Part shown: piece after piece, positions 25,486 through 33,230 of the stretch
Numbering within the stretch: position 1 is the first letter of the stretch
How the letters are laid out: every line of letters starts with the position of its first letter
DNA from: Rhodocyclaceae bacterium UBA2271
GTDB taxonomy: Bacteria; Pseudomonadota; Gammaproteobacteria; Burkholderiales; Rhodocyclaceae
Assembly (NCBI GenBank): GCA_002347405.1
Contig: DDXB01000056.1
Coordinates: 1-39,620 of the forward strand
Reading direction: 5' to 3'
Length of the DNA stretch: 39,620 nucleotides
Made by a program: the position numbers and the translations under genes
Notes under the pieces: model-generated
The model's database searches: none
Told to the model about the DNA's origin: nothing
What the model saw: only the letters and a program-made list of their open reading frames with translations

Positions 25486-26253
25486 ATGAAAATTCGTATC
25501 CTCGGCTGCAGTGGCGGGATTGGCGGCCGCCACTTGCGCACCACCTCGATCCTGGTCGACAACGACATTTTGATCGATTGCGGGACTGGGGTGGCCGATC
25601 TTTCCATTGCCGAGCTCGCGCAGGTCGATCATATCTTCCTGACCCATAGCCATATGGACCACATCGCCTGTCTGCCCCTGCTGATCGATACCGTGGGCGA
25701 CATGCGCAATCGTCCCCTGATCATTCATGCGACGCCATCCGTCGAGGAAATATTGCGTACGCACATCTTCAACTGGGCGATCTGGCCGGATTTCACTGAA
25801 ATTCCTTCACCGGAAAAGCCTTGTCTGCGCTTTGAGTCGATTGAAGTCGGGCAAGCCGTCGAGTTGCGCGGGCGACGGATCGTGCCTCTGCCAGTTGCCC
25901 ATACCGTTCCTGCAGTCGGCTACCAACTCGACTCGGGGCGCGCCAGCCTGGTGTTTTCCGGTGATACCGGACCCTGCCCGGCGTTTTGGCAGGCCGTGAA
26001 TGCAATCGGTGATCTGAAGACCCTGATCATCGAAACCGCCTTTTCCAATCGTGAACGCAAACTGGCGGAAGAATCCTGCCACCTGTGTCCCAGCATGTTG
26101 CTGGAGGAGTTGCGCTATCTGCAATCCAGACCGGAGATATTCATTACCCACCTCAAGCCTGGCCAGATCGAATTGACCATGCAGGAAATCGAAGAAAGCA
26201 TCGGCGAATTCAGGCCGCGCATGTTACAAAACAATCAGGTGTTCGAGCTATGA
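25486..26253 (+). CDS. Metallo-beta-lactamase-fold hydrolase, class II cyclic-nucleotide phosphodiesterase-like
   Basis: This 255-residue metallo-hydrolase has the metal motif THSHMDHIACLPLLID (residues 53-68) and further ligands in VAHTVPAVGYQL, SGDTGPCP and THLKPGQIE. The HSHxDHxxxLP arrangement and overall length resemble class II 3',5'-cyclic nucleotide phosphodiesterases (CpdP/PDE1 group), although RNase Z-like hydrolases share the fold. The neighbouring gene encodes a cyclic-nucleotide-binding domain and overlaps this stop by four bases, which supports a cyclic-nucleotide role. The 151-base upstream gap after the FHA gene has no clear promoter or gene. Confidence 0.78.
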   Translation: MKIRILGCSGGIGGRHLRTTSILVDNDILIDCGTGVADLSIAELAQVDHIFLTHSHMDHIACLPLLIDTVGDMRNRPLIIHATPSVEEILRTHIFNWAIWPDFTEIPSPEKPCLRFESIEVGQAVELRGRRIVPLPVAHTVPAVGYQLDSGRASLVFSGDTGPCPAFWQAVNAIGDLKTLIIETAFSNRERKLAEESCHLCPSMLLEELRYLQSRPEIFITHLKPGQIELTMQEIEESIGEFRPRMLQNNQVFEL

Positions 26254-27314
26254 GCGCATTGCCGGTATTACCCGAAACATTGGCGCGACTGTCGCCCCTG
26301 GCCGGGCTGGGCCAAGACTTTCTGCGTCAGCTTGCATCCCTGGCCAGAGTCGAGAGCTTCATACCCAGTCCGCACCCGCTTGATTTTGAGTGGCAGCACA
26401 AGACGGTTTACCTCCTCAAAGGCGAGTTGAAACTCGATTATCCGTCCGGCGGTATGAAAATCCTCGTCGGTGGGTGGGATGACGCGCTTTCTCCCCTCAA
26501 TCGCAGTGGCATGGATCCGCTGCGCGCGCGAGCAATTACCGATGTCGAGCTATTGTGGTTCGACGCCAATGTCCTGGATATTCTGGTCACCTGGCATCAG
26601 GCGGCACCCGCGATGCCGGCGCAGTCCGATGGCGCTGCGACGGAATGGCGGGCACTGCCCGGCATCTTCGATGCGCGGCAGTTGACGGTGGGCGCTTTTG
26701 CAAGTTTGCCGGCAGCGCACATTGACAGTCTGTTGGCCTGCTTCAAGCGGCAAGTCGTCAAGCGCGGTGAAGTCATCGTGCGCCAGAGCGATCCGGGCGA
26801 CTATTATTACGTCATCGAGCGCGGGCGGGCCCAGGTGACCCGCGAAGTGACCGGCGCACGGGTTGAACTGGCAGAACTGCATGCCGGGGACGCGTTCGGG
26901 GAGGAAGCCCTGATTGCCGAAACCGTGCGCAATGCCACGGTGACGATGGCAACGGATGGTGTACTGCAGCGCCTCGCCAATGCCGACTTCGTCAATTTGC
27001 TGCGGGAACCCCTGCTGCAACGTCTGGCGGCAGAAGAAGCCCGGCGGCGGGTAATGGCAGGAGCAGTGTGGCTGGATGTCCGTTTCCCTGCCGAGTACCA
27101 GCACGACGGACTTCCCGGCGCGCTCAACATCCCTTTGAACGAGTTGCGCGATGCCCTGCCCAATCTGCCTGCCGACAGGGAGTATGTGACGTATTGCCAG
27201 ACTGGTCGGCGTAGTTCGGCGGCGGCGTTCCTGCTGTCGCAACGCGGCTTTTCCGCCAGCCTGCTGGCGGATGGGCTGAATTCCATGCATTCCGAAAGAG
27301 CGGCGACACCATGA
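26250..27314 (+). CDS. Cyclic-nucleotide-binding domain protein fused to rhodanese
   Basis: This 354-residue protein has three parts. Residues 1-130 look like a worn cyclic-nucleotide-binding (CNB) fold with no phosphate cassette. Residues 145-265 are a good CNB domain (KRGEVIVRQSDPGDYYYVIERGRAQV, then GDAFGEEALIAETVRNATVTM, which includes the Gly-Glu and Arg of the phosphate-binding cassette). Residues 268-350 are a rhodanese domain (VWLDVRFPAEYQHDGLPGALNIPL) with active-site Cys in TYCQTGRRSSAAA. No DNA-binding domain is present, so it is not a Crp-type regulator. It overlaps both neighbours by ATGA junctions, pointing to tight co-expression with the phosphodiesterase-like gene and the pilus ATPase. 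Confidence 0.88.
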   Translation: MSALPVLPETLARLSPLAGLGQDFLRQLASLARVESFIPSPHPLDFEWQHKTVYLLKGELKLDYPSGGMKILVGGWDDALSPLNRSGMDPLRARAITDVELLWFDANVLDILVTWHQAAPAMPAQSDGAATEWRALPGIFDARQLTVGAFASLPAAHIDSLLACFKRQVVKRGEVIVRQSDPGDYYYVIERGRAQVTREVTGARVELAELHAGDAFGEEALIAETVRNATVTMATDGVLQRLANADFVNLLREPLLQRLAAEEARRRVMAGAVWLDVRFPAEYQHDGLPGALNIPLNELRDALPNLPADREYVTYCQTGRRSSAAAFLLSQRGFSASLLADGLNSMHSERAATP

Positions 27315-29710
27315 GTGCGGTATTGAATCCCGGATCGACCAAACAGACCAGCAGTGATCCCGTCAGCGCCGGGGACCTCGGCAGTCGTCTGGCTTTTTTC
27401 AAGAACCTGCAGGCGGTCACCAACAAAATCCATGCGACCGCGAACATCGACGAGATCATGCTGGAACTGTCGCAGGATGTCTGCGCCTTGTTCAATGCCG
27501 ACCGCCTCACTGTTTATTCGCTCAGCGAGGACAAGATTTCGATCATTTCCAAGGTCAAGACCGGACTCAATTCCTTCCGTGACCTGAAGCTGCCGATTGC
27601 CGATCAGAGCATTGCCGGGTATGTGGCCCTGGCGAAAAAGATCATCAACATCCGTGATGTCTACGACGAGGCCGAACTGCGGAAAATCAATCCCGACATG
27701 CGCTTTCTGCAAGAGGTGGACAAGCGCACAGGCTACCGCACCAAACAAATGCTGGTCGCCCCCATCACCGACGTCCAGACCAATGATCTGCTGGGCGTTG
27801 TCCAGATCATCAACAACAAGGCCGGTGTTCCTTTTGCCGCGGTGGCCGAGGAGGGCGTCAAGGGTTTGTGCGAAACGCTGGCAATTGCCTTTGCCCAGCG
27901 CAGCAAGCCGGCGCAGTCGATCAAGACCAAATATGACCATCTGGTGCTGGACGCAGTTGTTTCCACCCAGGAAATGGAACTCGCCACGCGCACGGCGCGC
28001 AAGAAAAGTATTGATGTCGAAGAGGCGCTGGTCAGTGAATTCCAGGTCAAGATAGGGGTGATCGGTGCGGCGCTGGCTAAGTTCTTCGGGGTGCCCTACG
28101 AACCCTTCAAGCCTGACCGCATCAAGCCGCTCGACCTGATGAAGAACTTGCGGCGCGAATACGTCGAGCAGAATCTCTGGCTGCCCGTAGACGAAACCCC
28201 CGAGGGCATCATCATTCTTTGCATGGATCCCGAGCAGGTCAAGAGCTCGCGCATCGTCAACAACATTTTTGCCCGCAGCAAGATCGCCTACCGGGTCACC
28301 ACGAATCGCGAATTCAAGCAGACGGTTGATCAGTTTTTTGGTGGCGGTGGCTTCACCGACGATACCAATGTCGGTGACCTGCTGTCGGCAATGGACGAGG
28401 GTGAAATTGAAGTCGAAAGCGGCGATGATGTCTCCGCTGCTGCCGATAACGAACTGGTCAAGCTGGTCAATAAGGTCATCATCGACGCCTACCAGCAAGG
28501 CGCATCGGATATCCACATCGAACCGGGCATGGGCAAGGACCGGGTGCTGATCCGCCTGCGCAAGGACGGTTCGCTGTCGAAGTACATCGAGATTCCGTCG
28601 AGTTTCCGCCAGGCCTTGGTTGCGCGTATCAAGATCATGTGCGATCTGGATATTTCCGAGAAACGCCGGCCGCAGGACGGCAAGATCAAGTTCAAGAAAT
28701 TCGGCCCCCTCGACATCGAACTGCGGGTGGCGACCTTGCCCACCGCCGGTAGCGTCGAGGATGTGGTGATGCGTATCCTGGCGGCCGGTGAACCGATACC
28801 CATGGAGAAGCTGGGTCTGTTGCCGCACAATCTGGATCGTCTGAAAACCGCGGTTTCCAAGCCGTATGGCCTGTTCTTCGTCTGCGGTCCGACCGGTTCC
28901 GGCAAGACGACGACGCTGCACTCGGTGCTCAAGTTTCTCAACAACGTCGATACCAAGATCTGGACCGCCGAAGACCCGGTCGAAATCACCCAGAAGGGCC
29001 TGCGCCAGGTGCAGATCAACAAGAAGGCCGGCCTCGACTTTCCGGTCATCATGAAAGCCTTCCTGCGCGCCGACCCCGACATCATCATGGTGGGCGAGAT
29101 GCGCGATGCCGAAACCACCGGCATCGGCATCGAGGCCTCGCTTACCGGCCACCTGGTATTCGCTACGCTGCACACCAACAGCGCGCCTGAATCTATCGTA
29201 CGCCTGCTCGACATGGGCATGGACCCGTTCAACTTCTCCGATGCCCTGCTCGGCATCCTGGCCCAACGCCTGGCCAAGCGGCTGTGCAAGTGCAAGGAGG
29301 CTTACACCGCCAGTCCTGAGGAAATGCAGCATTTTCTCGCCGAGTACTGCGAGGAACTGGCGAACACCGAAACCTTCAAGCGCGACGGCAAGGCAGCCTT
29401 TGACGCGGTGTATCAGGAATGGGTGAAAAAGTATGCCAACGACAAGGGCGAGTTCACGCTCTACCGTCCCAAGGAAAAAGGGGACTGCGAAGCCTGTGGC
29501 GGCTCGGGTTACAAGGGGCGGATGGGCCTGCATGAACTGATGATCGGCACCGATGCGGTGAAAAAACTGGTTCAGGAGCATTCCCGCGTCGCACTGCTCG
29601 TCGCGCAGGCTCTTGAGGATGGCATGCGCACCCTCAAGCAGGATGGCATGGAAAAAGTACTGCAGGGCATGACCGACATGAAGCAGGTGCGAGCGGTCTG
29701 TATCAAATAA
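27311..29710 (+). CDS. GAF-domain PilB/GspE-family secretion ATPase
   Basis: This 799-residue hexameric motor ATPase of the type II secretion/type IV pilus extension family carries an extra N-terminal GAF domain (about residues 30-190; MLELSQDVCALFNADRLTVYSL to GLCETLAIAFAQRS). A GspE/MshE N-terminal-like region follows (about 225-335), then the ATPase core: Walker A GPTGSGKTT from residue 526, Asp-box and Walker B near 587-597 (DPDIIMVGEMRD), and ASLTGHLVFATLHTN. The zinc cysteines are CKCKEAY near 657 and CEACGGSGYKGRMG near 725, separated by an unusually long insert. A GAF sensor on a pilus motor suggests ligand control. Standard pilB normally sits with pilC and pilD, which are absent here, so this is probably a paralogue. 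Confidence 0.9.
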   Translation: MSAVLNPGSTKQTSSDPVSAGDLGSRLAFFKNLQAVTNKIHATANIDEIMLELSQDVCALFNADRLTVYSLSEDKISIISKVKTGLNSFRDLKLPIADQSIAGYVALAKKIINIRDVYDEAELRKINPDMRFLQEVDKRTGYRTKQMLVAPITDVQTNDLLGVVQIINNKAGVPFAAVAEEGVKGLCETLAIAFAQRSKPAQSIKTKYDHLVLDAVVSTQEMELATRTARKKSIDVEEALVSEFQVKIGVIGAALAKFFGVPYEPFKPDRIKPLDLMKNLRREYVEQNLWLPVDETPEGIIILCMDPEQVKSSRIVNNIFARSKIAYRVTTNREFKQTVDQFFGGGGFTDDTNVGDLLSAMDEGEIEVESGDDVSAAADNELVKLVNKVIIDAYQQGASDIHIEPGMGKDRVLIRLRKDGSLSKYIEIPSSFRQALVARIKIMCDLDISEKRRPQDGKIKFKKFGPLDIELRVATLPTAGSVEDVVMRILAAGEPIPMEKLGLLPHNLDRLKTAVSKPYGLFFVCGPTGSGKTTTLHSVLKFLNNVDTKIWTAEDPVEITQKGLRQVQINKKAGLDFPVIMKAFLRADPDIIMVGEMRDAETTGIGIEASLTGHLVFATLHTNSAPESIVRLLDMGMDPFNFSDALLGILAQRLAKRLCKCKEAYTASPEEMQHFLAEYCEELANTETFKRDGKAAFDAVYQEWVKKYANDKGEFTLYRPKEKGDCEACGGSGYKGRMGLHELMIGTDAVKKLVQEHSRVALLVAQALEDGMRTLKQDGMEKVLQGMTDMKQVRAVCIK

Positions 29711-29729
29711 ATTACCGGGAGGGAATGGC

Positions 29730-31343
29730 ATGGGCGCTGATGACTCGCACGACAGCCTGTTCCTCCGGTTGGAGCAGCTCAACGAGATAGGCGCCGCGCT
29801 TTCGAGCGAACGGGATATCGACCGCTTGCTGGAAAAAATCCTGCTGGCGGCCAAGGCCATCACCCATGCCGATGGCGGTACGCTCTACCGCATGACGGAC
29901 GCCCGCCAGGCGCTGTGCTTCGAGATTGTGCGGAACGACAGCCTCGGCATTGCGCTGGGTGGCACCTCCGGCAATCCGATCAATTATCCCGACCTGCCGT
30001 TGCAGGACGAACAAGGCGTCCCCAACAACTCGATGGTCGCTGTCTTTGCCGCGCTCAACGATAGAACCGTCAACATTGCCGACGCCTACAGCGAGGCCGG
30101 GTTCGACTTTTCCGGGACCCGCAAGTTCGACGCACGCAGCGGCTACCGGTCGTGTTCGTTTCTTACCGTGCCAATGAAGAATCATGAACACGAAATCATC
30201 GGTGTCCTGCAACTGATCAACGCGATCAATCCCGAAACCGGTGCGGTCATTCCGTTTTCGCTGGCTGCACAGCATCTGGCCGAATCGCTGGCCTCACAGG
30301 CCGCCATCGCCTTGTCCAACCGTTTGCTGATATCTCAGCTGGAGGCGCTGTTCGAGTCATTCATCAAGCTCATCAACCTCGCCATCGACGAAAAATCGCC
30401 TTACACCGGCGGCCACTGTCAGCGGGTACCCGCCCTGACCATGATGATTGCCGAGGCGGTCAATGCGACGCATGCAGGGCCATTCGCCGATTTCACGATG
30501 TCCGAGAGCGACCTCTATGAATTGAAGATTGCCGGGTTGCTGCACGACTGCGGCAAGGTGACCACCCCCGTACATGTGGTGGACAAAGCCACCAAACTGC
30601 AAACCCTTTTTGATCGCATCGACCTCGTCGATACCCGCTTTGAAGTGCTCAAGCGCGATGTCCAGATAGCGGCTTTGCGCAAGCAACTCGAATTGCGAAC
30701 CAGCACGGATCGTGCTGCCGAAACCGCCTGTTGGGCCGATTGCCTCAAGGAAATGGGTGTGCTCGACGAAGAACGGGCCTTCCTGCATCGTGCCAACATC
30801 GGCAGCGAAATCATGAGCCAGGCCGACCAGCAGCGCGTTCGCGACATCGGCACGACCCGGACGTGGCGCAACCCGGTCGGCGTCGATGCCGATTTTCTGT
30901 CGGCCGAGGAAATCGAAAACCTTGCCATTCGTTCCGGCACCCTCACCGCGAAGGAACGCGAGACCATCAACCACCACATCGTCGCCACCAACAAAATGCT
31001 CGAGGCGCTGCCGTGGCCGAAGCATCTGCAACGCGTGCCCGAATATGCCGGCGGCCACCACGAACGCATGGATGGCAAGGGCTACCCGCGCGGCCTGACC
31101 CGCGAACAAATGTCGCTGCAGGCACGCATGATGGGCATCGCCGACATCTTCGAGGCGCTCACCGCCAAGGACCGGCCCTACAAGTCAGGCATGAAACTGT
31201 CGCAAGCCATCGACATCATGAAAAAATTCAGCAAGAACGGCCACATCGACTCCGAGTTGTTCGAGGTGTTTATCAGACAGGGCGTGCATCTGCGCTACGC
31301 TGCGGATTTCCTCGATCCGGCGCAGATTGATCAGGTGGGCTAG
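29730..31343 (+). CDS. GAF-HD-GYP cyclic-di-GMP phosphodiesterase-like protein
   Basis: This 537-residue cytoplasmic protein has an N-terminal GAF domain (about 15-205) and a C-terminal HD-GYP domain. The HD pair is His272-Asp273 in GLLHDCGKVTTP, and the GYP motif is Gly451-Tyr452-Pro453 in GGHHERMDGKGYPRGL. About 175 residues separate them, far more than the 60-70 of standard HD-GYP proteins. The extra block includes TKLQTLFDRIDLVDTRFEVLKRD and resumes family-like sequence at GTLTAKERETINHHIVATNKML. It follows the GAF-ATPase by 19 bases and ends the cluster. A repeat element begins at the base after its stop. Confidence 0.9.
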   Translation: MGADDSHDSLFLRLEQLNEIGAALSSERDIDRLLEKILLAAKAITHADGGTLYRMTDARQALCFEIVRNDSLGIALGGTSGNPINYPDLPLQDEQGVPNNSMVAVFAALNDRTVNIADAYSEAGFDFSGTRKFDARSGYRSCSFLTVPMKNHEHEIIGVLQLINAINPETGAVIPFSLAAQHLAESLASQAAIALSNRLLISQLEALFESFIKLINLAIDEKSPYTGGHCQRVPALTMMIAEAVNATHAGPFADFTMSESDLYELKIAGLLHDCGKVTTPVHVVDKATKLQTLFDRIDLVDTRFEVLKRDVQIAALRKQLELRTSTDRAAETACWADCLKEMGVLDEERAFLHRANIGSEIMSQADQQRVRDIGTTRTWRNPVGVDADFLSAEEIENLAIRSGTLTAKERETINHHIVATNKMLEALPWPKHLQRVPEYAGGHHERMDGKGYPRGLTREQMSLQARMMGIADIFEALTAKDRPYKSGMKLSQAIDIMKKFSKNGHIDSELFEVFIRQGVHLRYAADFLDPAQIDQVG

Positions 31344-31370
31344 AAAGTCGGCGCTGGCGGGACGGCGCCA
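31344..31370 (+). repeat. Minimal form of the mosaic repeat after the HD-GYP gene
   Basis: Directly after the TAG stop (31341-31343) the sequence reads AAAGTCGGCGCTGGC, then GGGACGGCGCCA. This is the shortest copy with both the left core (GTCGGCG) and the right core (CTGGCGGGACGGCGCC) and no inserted modules. The rest of the 304-base gap up to pilA holds no gene apart from the sigma-54 promoter region. Confidence 0.65.
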
Positions 31371-31583
31371 AATGGGTCAGCGAGTGACAAAAATTGGCAC
31401 ATTCTGACGCGGGACGCAGGCAATGGCATTTAGAATTGCCAGATTGGCAGGTCGGGAAAGGGCATTAGCGTGTTCGCGGCGAGGGTCTGTGTTTAGTAAA
31501 CCTGTTGTCAGATGCGGCAAATTACGGGTATGTGCCATGTCTGGCGCAGAAATCGGCAGTAAAAGGAGTTCTTTTTGTGAAGC

Positions 31584-31599
31584 TGGCACGACTGTTGCT
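31584..31599 (+). promoter_or_regulatory. Sigma-54 (RpoN) promoter of pilA
   Basis: TGGCACG (31584-31590), four bases, then TTGCT (31595-31599) matches the -24/-12 consensus essentially perfectly. It lies about 49 bases before the pilA ATG. Major pilin genes are commonly RpoN-dependent and activated by the PilS/PilR pair, whose genes are not in this window. Confidence 0.92.
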
Positions 31600-31647
31600 C
31601 AGTCTTTACCAGCACGATTGAAGTGCTTTACCTTAAGGAGAGATACC

Positions 31648-32058
31648 ATGCGTAAGATTCAACAGGGCTTTACCCTTATCGAACTGATGATCGTTGTCGC
31701 GATTATTGGTATTTTGGCTGCCGTGGCGTTGCCGGCGTATCAGGATTACACCATTCGCGCCCGAGTTTCCGAAGGTCTGATCCAAGCTGGCGCAGTTAAG
31801 AACCTCGTCACCGAAAATTATACGAGCGACCCGGCTACGGTTACTCTTTGCGCCGGGTTTGTTCCCCCGGCTGCCACTGTTAACCTGGCCAGCCAGACTT
31901 GTGCAGACGCAACTGGCATCATCGTCACTACCATGACGGCAACTGCTGGTGCTGCTGTCGCCACCTTGACGCCGGCTTTCCCGGCTAACCCTGGCGAGCA
32001 AATTACTTGGGCTTGCACAGGCACCCCGGCGAAGTACATGCCGGCCAGCTGTCGTTAA
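31648..32058 (+). CDS. pilA: Type IV major pilin
   Basis: This is a 136-residue type IVa prepilin. The short leader MRKIQQG is cut by PilD before FTLIELMIVVAIIGILAAVALPAYQDYTIRARVSEGL, which includes the invariant Glu at mature position 5. The globular part has four cysteines; the last two (ITWACTG and YMPASCR) frame the usual C-terminal disulfide loop. An AAGGAG site precedes the ATG at 31648. The gene has its own sigma-54 promoter and an intrinsic terminator, so it is expressed separately from the adjacent signalling operon. Confidence 0.95.
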   Translation: MRKIQQGFTLIELMIVVAIIGILAAVALPAYQDYTIRARVSEGLIQAGAVKNLVTENYTSDPATVTLCAGFVPPAATVNLASQTCADATGIIVTTMTATAGAAVATLTPAFPANPGEQITWACTGTPAKYMPASCR

Positions 32059-32065
32059 AAAGTTT

Positions 32066-32133
32066 AATAGGGGGCCACGGTTTAATCGGTTTGCCCTCCG
32101 CAACACGAACCCCCGCTCCGGCGGGGGTTTTTT
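32066..32133 (+). terminator. pilA terminator; left copy (A1) of a 68-base direct repeat
   Basis: A CCCCCGC/GCGGGGG stem (32110-32116 and 32121-32127) with a TCCG loop and six T residues ends pilA transcription. The 68 bases from 32066 recur at 33150-33217 with about seven differences and no length change, although no plus-strand gene precedes the second copy. Confidence 0.92.
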
Positions 32134-32360
32134 CGTCCAAGCGCTGCGACAATTCTTACCAAATTCGCCCAACTAGTGTGCGCGAATGAGCACAATGAAC
32201 ATATCATTACCCGACGCCCTCAAATCCTTCGGGCATGGATGAGCAGGTCATGGGCAACGTGACATTCCGGCGTGGTTGAGCGCGAATCCCTGAAATCAAT
32301 AAAAAATAAGAAACGGTAGATAGCGGTAGTGCGAGTGGGTGTGCGGTTTGCTTGAACGGA
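32134..32360. other. Intergenic stretch with parD remnant, otherwise no intact gene
   Basis: Between the pilA terminator and the vapC stop the only recognisable content is the broken parD-like start at 32186-32279. The remainder has many stops in all frames and is visibly more AT-rich than the flanking genes. Confidence 0.6.
32186..32279 (+). pseudogene. Remnant of a ParD-type antitoxin gene
   Basis: From the ATG at 32186 the frame reads MSTMNISLPDALKSF, the typical opening of ParD ribbon-helix-helix antitoxins. It then hits a TGA at 32240-32242. Shifting frame gives DEQV from 32238, the next expected residues in ParD (family: ...LKSFVDEQV...). After that the sequence loses resemblance and stops at 32277-32279. 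No parE toxin follows. I read it as a frameshifted, truncated relic; the match is short. Confidence 0.55.
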
Positions 32361-32750
32361 TCACGTGCCGCCAGGCAATGTTTTCACGAAATACTTCACT
32401 TGCGGCAATCCTTCGAAATGGGCATCCTGGGTAAGGATCGTGGCGTTGTGCAGGATGGCGGTGGCGTAGATCAGCGCATCGGCCATGGGCAGTTGTTTTT
32501 CGATACTGATTTTCCCGGCATACAAGGCAACGGCTTCATTCACATCGAGCACTTGCCCCTGCTTGAGTTGGGCGATGGCCTGAAATGCCTTGTTTTCGTC
32601 GTACGCGAGGGTGATTTTCTTGAAGACTTCGTACAGCACGATGCTGGGCACCAGCAGTTCATCGGTATTCTCGATGGCGGCGGCGTAATTCTCGGCAAGC
32701 GGAGAGTCCGCGAAGTATTCCAGCCAGCCGGATGTGTCCACGATGTTCAT
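32361..32750 (-). CDS. vapC: VapC-type PIN-domain toxin
   Basis: This 129-residue PIN-domain ribonuclease is the toxin of a type II toxin-antitoxin pair. The acidic metal-binding residues are in MNIVDTSGWLEYF (Asp5), VLYEVFKKI (Glu about 41), MADALIYATA (Asp about 90) and TQDAHFEGL (Asp about 108). Its ATG overlaps the vapB stop by four bases, the usual coupling. The module sits between two copies of the pilA terminator repeat. Confidence 0.93.
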   Translation of the reverse strand: MNIVDTSGWLEYFADSPLAENYAAAIENTDELLVPSIVLYEVFKKITLAYDENKAFQAIAQLKQGQVLDVNEAVALYAGKISIEKQLPMADALIYATAILHNATILTQDAHFEGLPQVKYFVKTLPGGT

Positions 32751-32953
32751 GGGCGATCGTTTTCCCGGTCGAAGTCGGTGTCCATGCCTTTAAGCATGCC
32801 ACGGGCCGCTTGCATCGGCCGGACAGGGATGAACTCGATGCGGTCACCGTATTGAACGACTTGCATGGGAGTGCCAGCCTTGAGCTTCATTGCTTCGCGA
32901 ATGTGCTTGGGTATCACGAGCTGGAACTTGGGAGAAAGTGTGAGTGTGTTCAT
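32747..32953 (-). CDS. vapB: VapB-type antitoxin (AbrB/SpoVT fold)
   Basis: This 68-residue antitoxin begins MNTLTLSPKFQLVIPKHIREAMKLKAGTPMQV, the swapped-hairpin AbrB DNA-binding fold. Its C-terminal tail (ARGMLKGMDTDFDRENDRP) would wrap the VapC active site. The start at 32953 is chosen because a GAAGGA site lies eight bases upstream; the ATG at 32962 overlaps that site. It should repress its own promoter, and a TATACT element lies just upstream without a clear -35. Confidence 0.92.
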   Translation of the reverse strand: MNTLTLSPKFQLVIPKHIREAMKLKAGTPMQVVQYGDRIEFIPVRPMQAARGMLKGMDTDFDRENDRP

Positions 32954-33079
32954 GGCATCCATCCTTCAGTTAGGCAACGAAGTATAGATCGATAAGAAAA
33001 TAGTGGGTAAATGGGTGACTGTCATGGGCTGACCGGCAATGCGCTGCTTTTGCCTTGACCTGTCTATGTCGAAGCCGAG

Positions 33080-33128
33080 TCAGCGCAGCATTTCGGGATT
33101 CATCACCGCCCGCAATACGGCCAGATCG
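33080..33128 (-). repeat. Displaced copy (B1) of the sixA 3' end
   Basis: These 49 bases match the last codons and stop of sixA (33896-33944) with eight differences. In the same frame they encode LAVLRAVMNPEMLR and a TGA. Upstream codons (SSREN...) vaguely continue a SixA-like tail, so this is a diverged fragment rather than a perfect copy. No start or body of a gene is attached. The surrounding gap between vapB and higA (32954-33230) otherwise holds only repeat A2. Confidence 0.8.
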
Positions 33129-33149
33129 TGATTCTCACGGCTGGAAATA

Positions 33150-33217
33150 AATAGGGGAGTGCGGTTTAATCGGTTTGGCCTCCGCAACACGAACCCCCGC
33201 TCCGGCGGAGTTTTTTT
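33150..33217 (+). repeat. Right copy (A2) of the pilA-terminator repeat
   Basis: It matches 32066-32133 over all 68 bases with about seven differences, including the hairpin and T-run. The stem is slightly damaged (GCGGAG for GCGGGGG). Its terminator orientation is plus strand, but the genes on both sides here are on the minus strand, so it is an orphan produced by duplication. Confidence 0.88.
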
Positions 33218-33230
33218 GCTGCGCTGTGTT

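Noticed and set aside
26807..29863. Open frame of more than 1000 codons on the minus strand opposite the GAF-ATPase gene
   Set aside because: It mirrors a real, well-conserved gene in GC-rich DNA, is rich in His/Arg/Gln with no recognisable domain, and has no ribosome-binding site. It is a codon-bias shadow.
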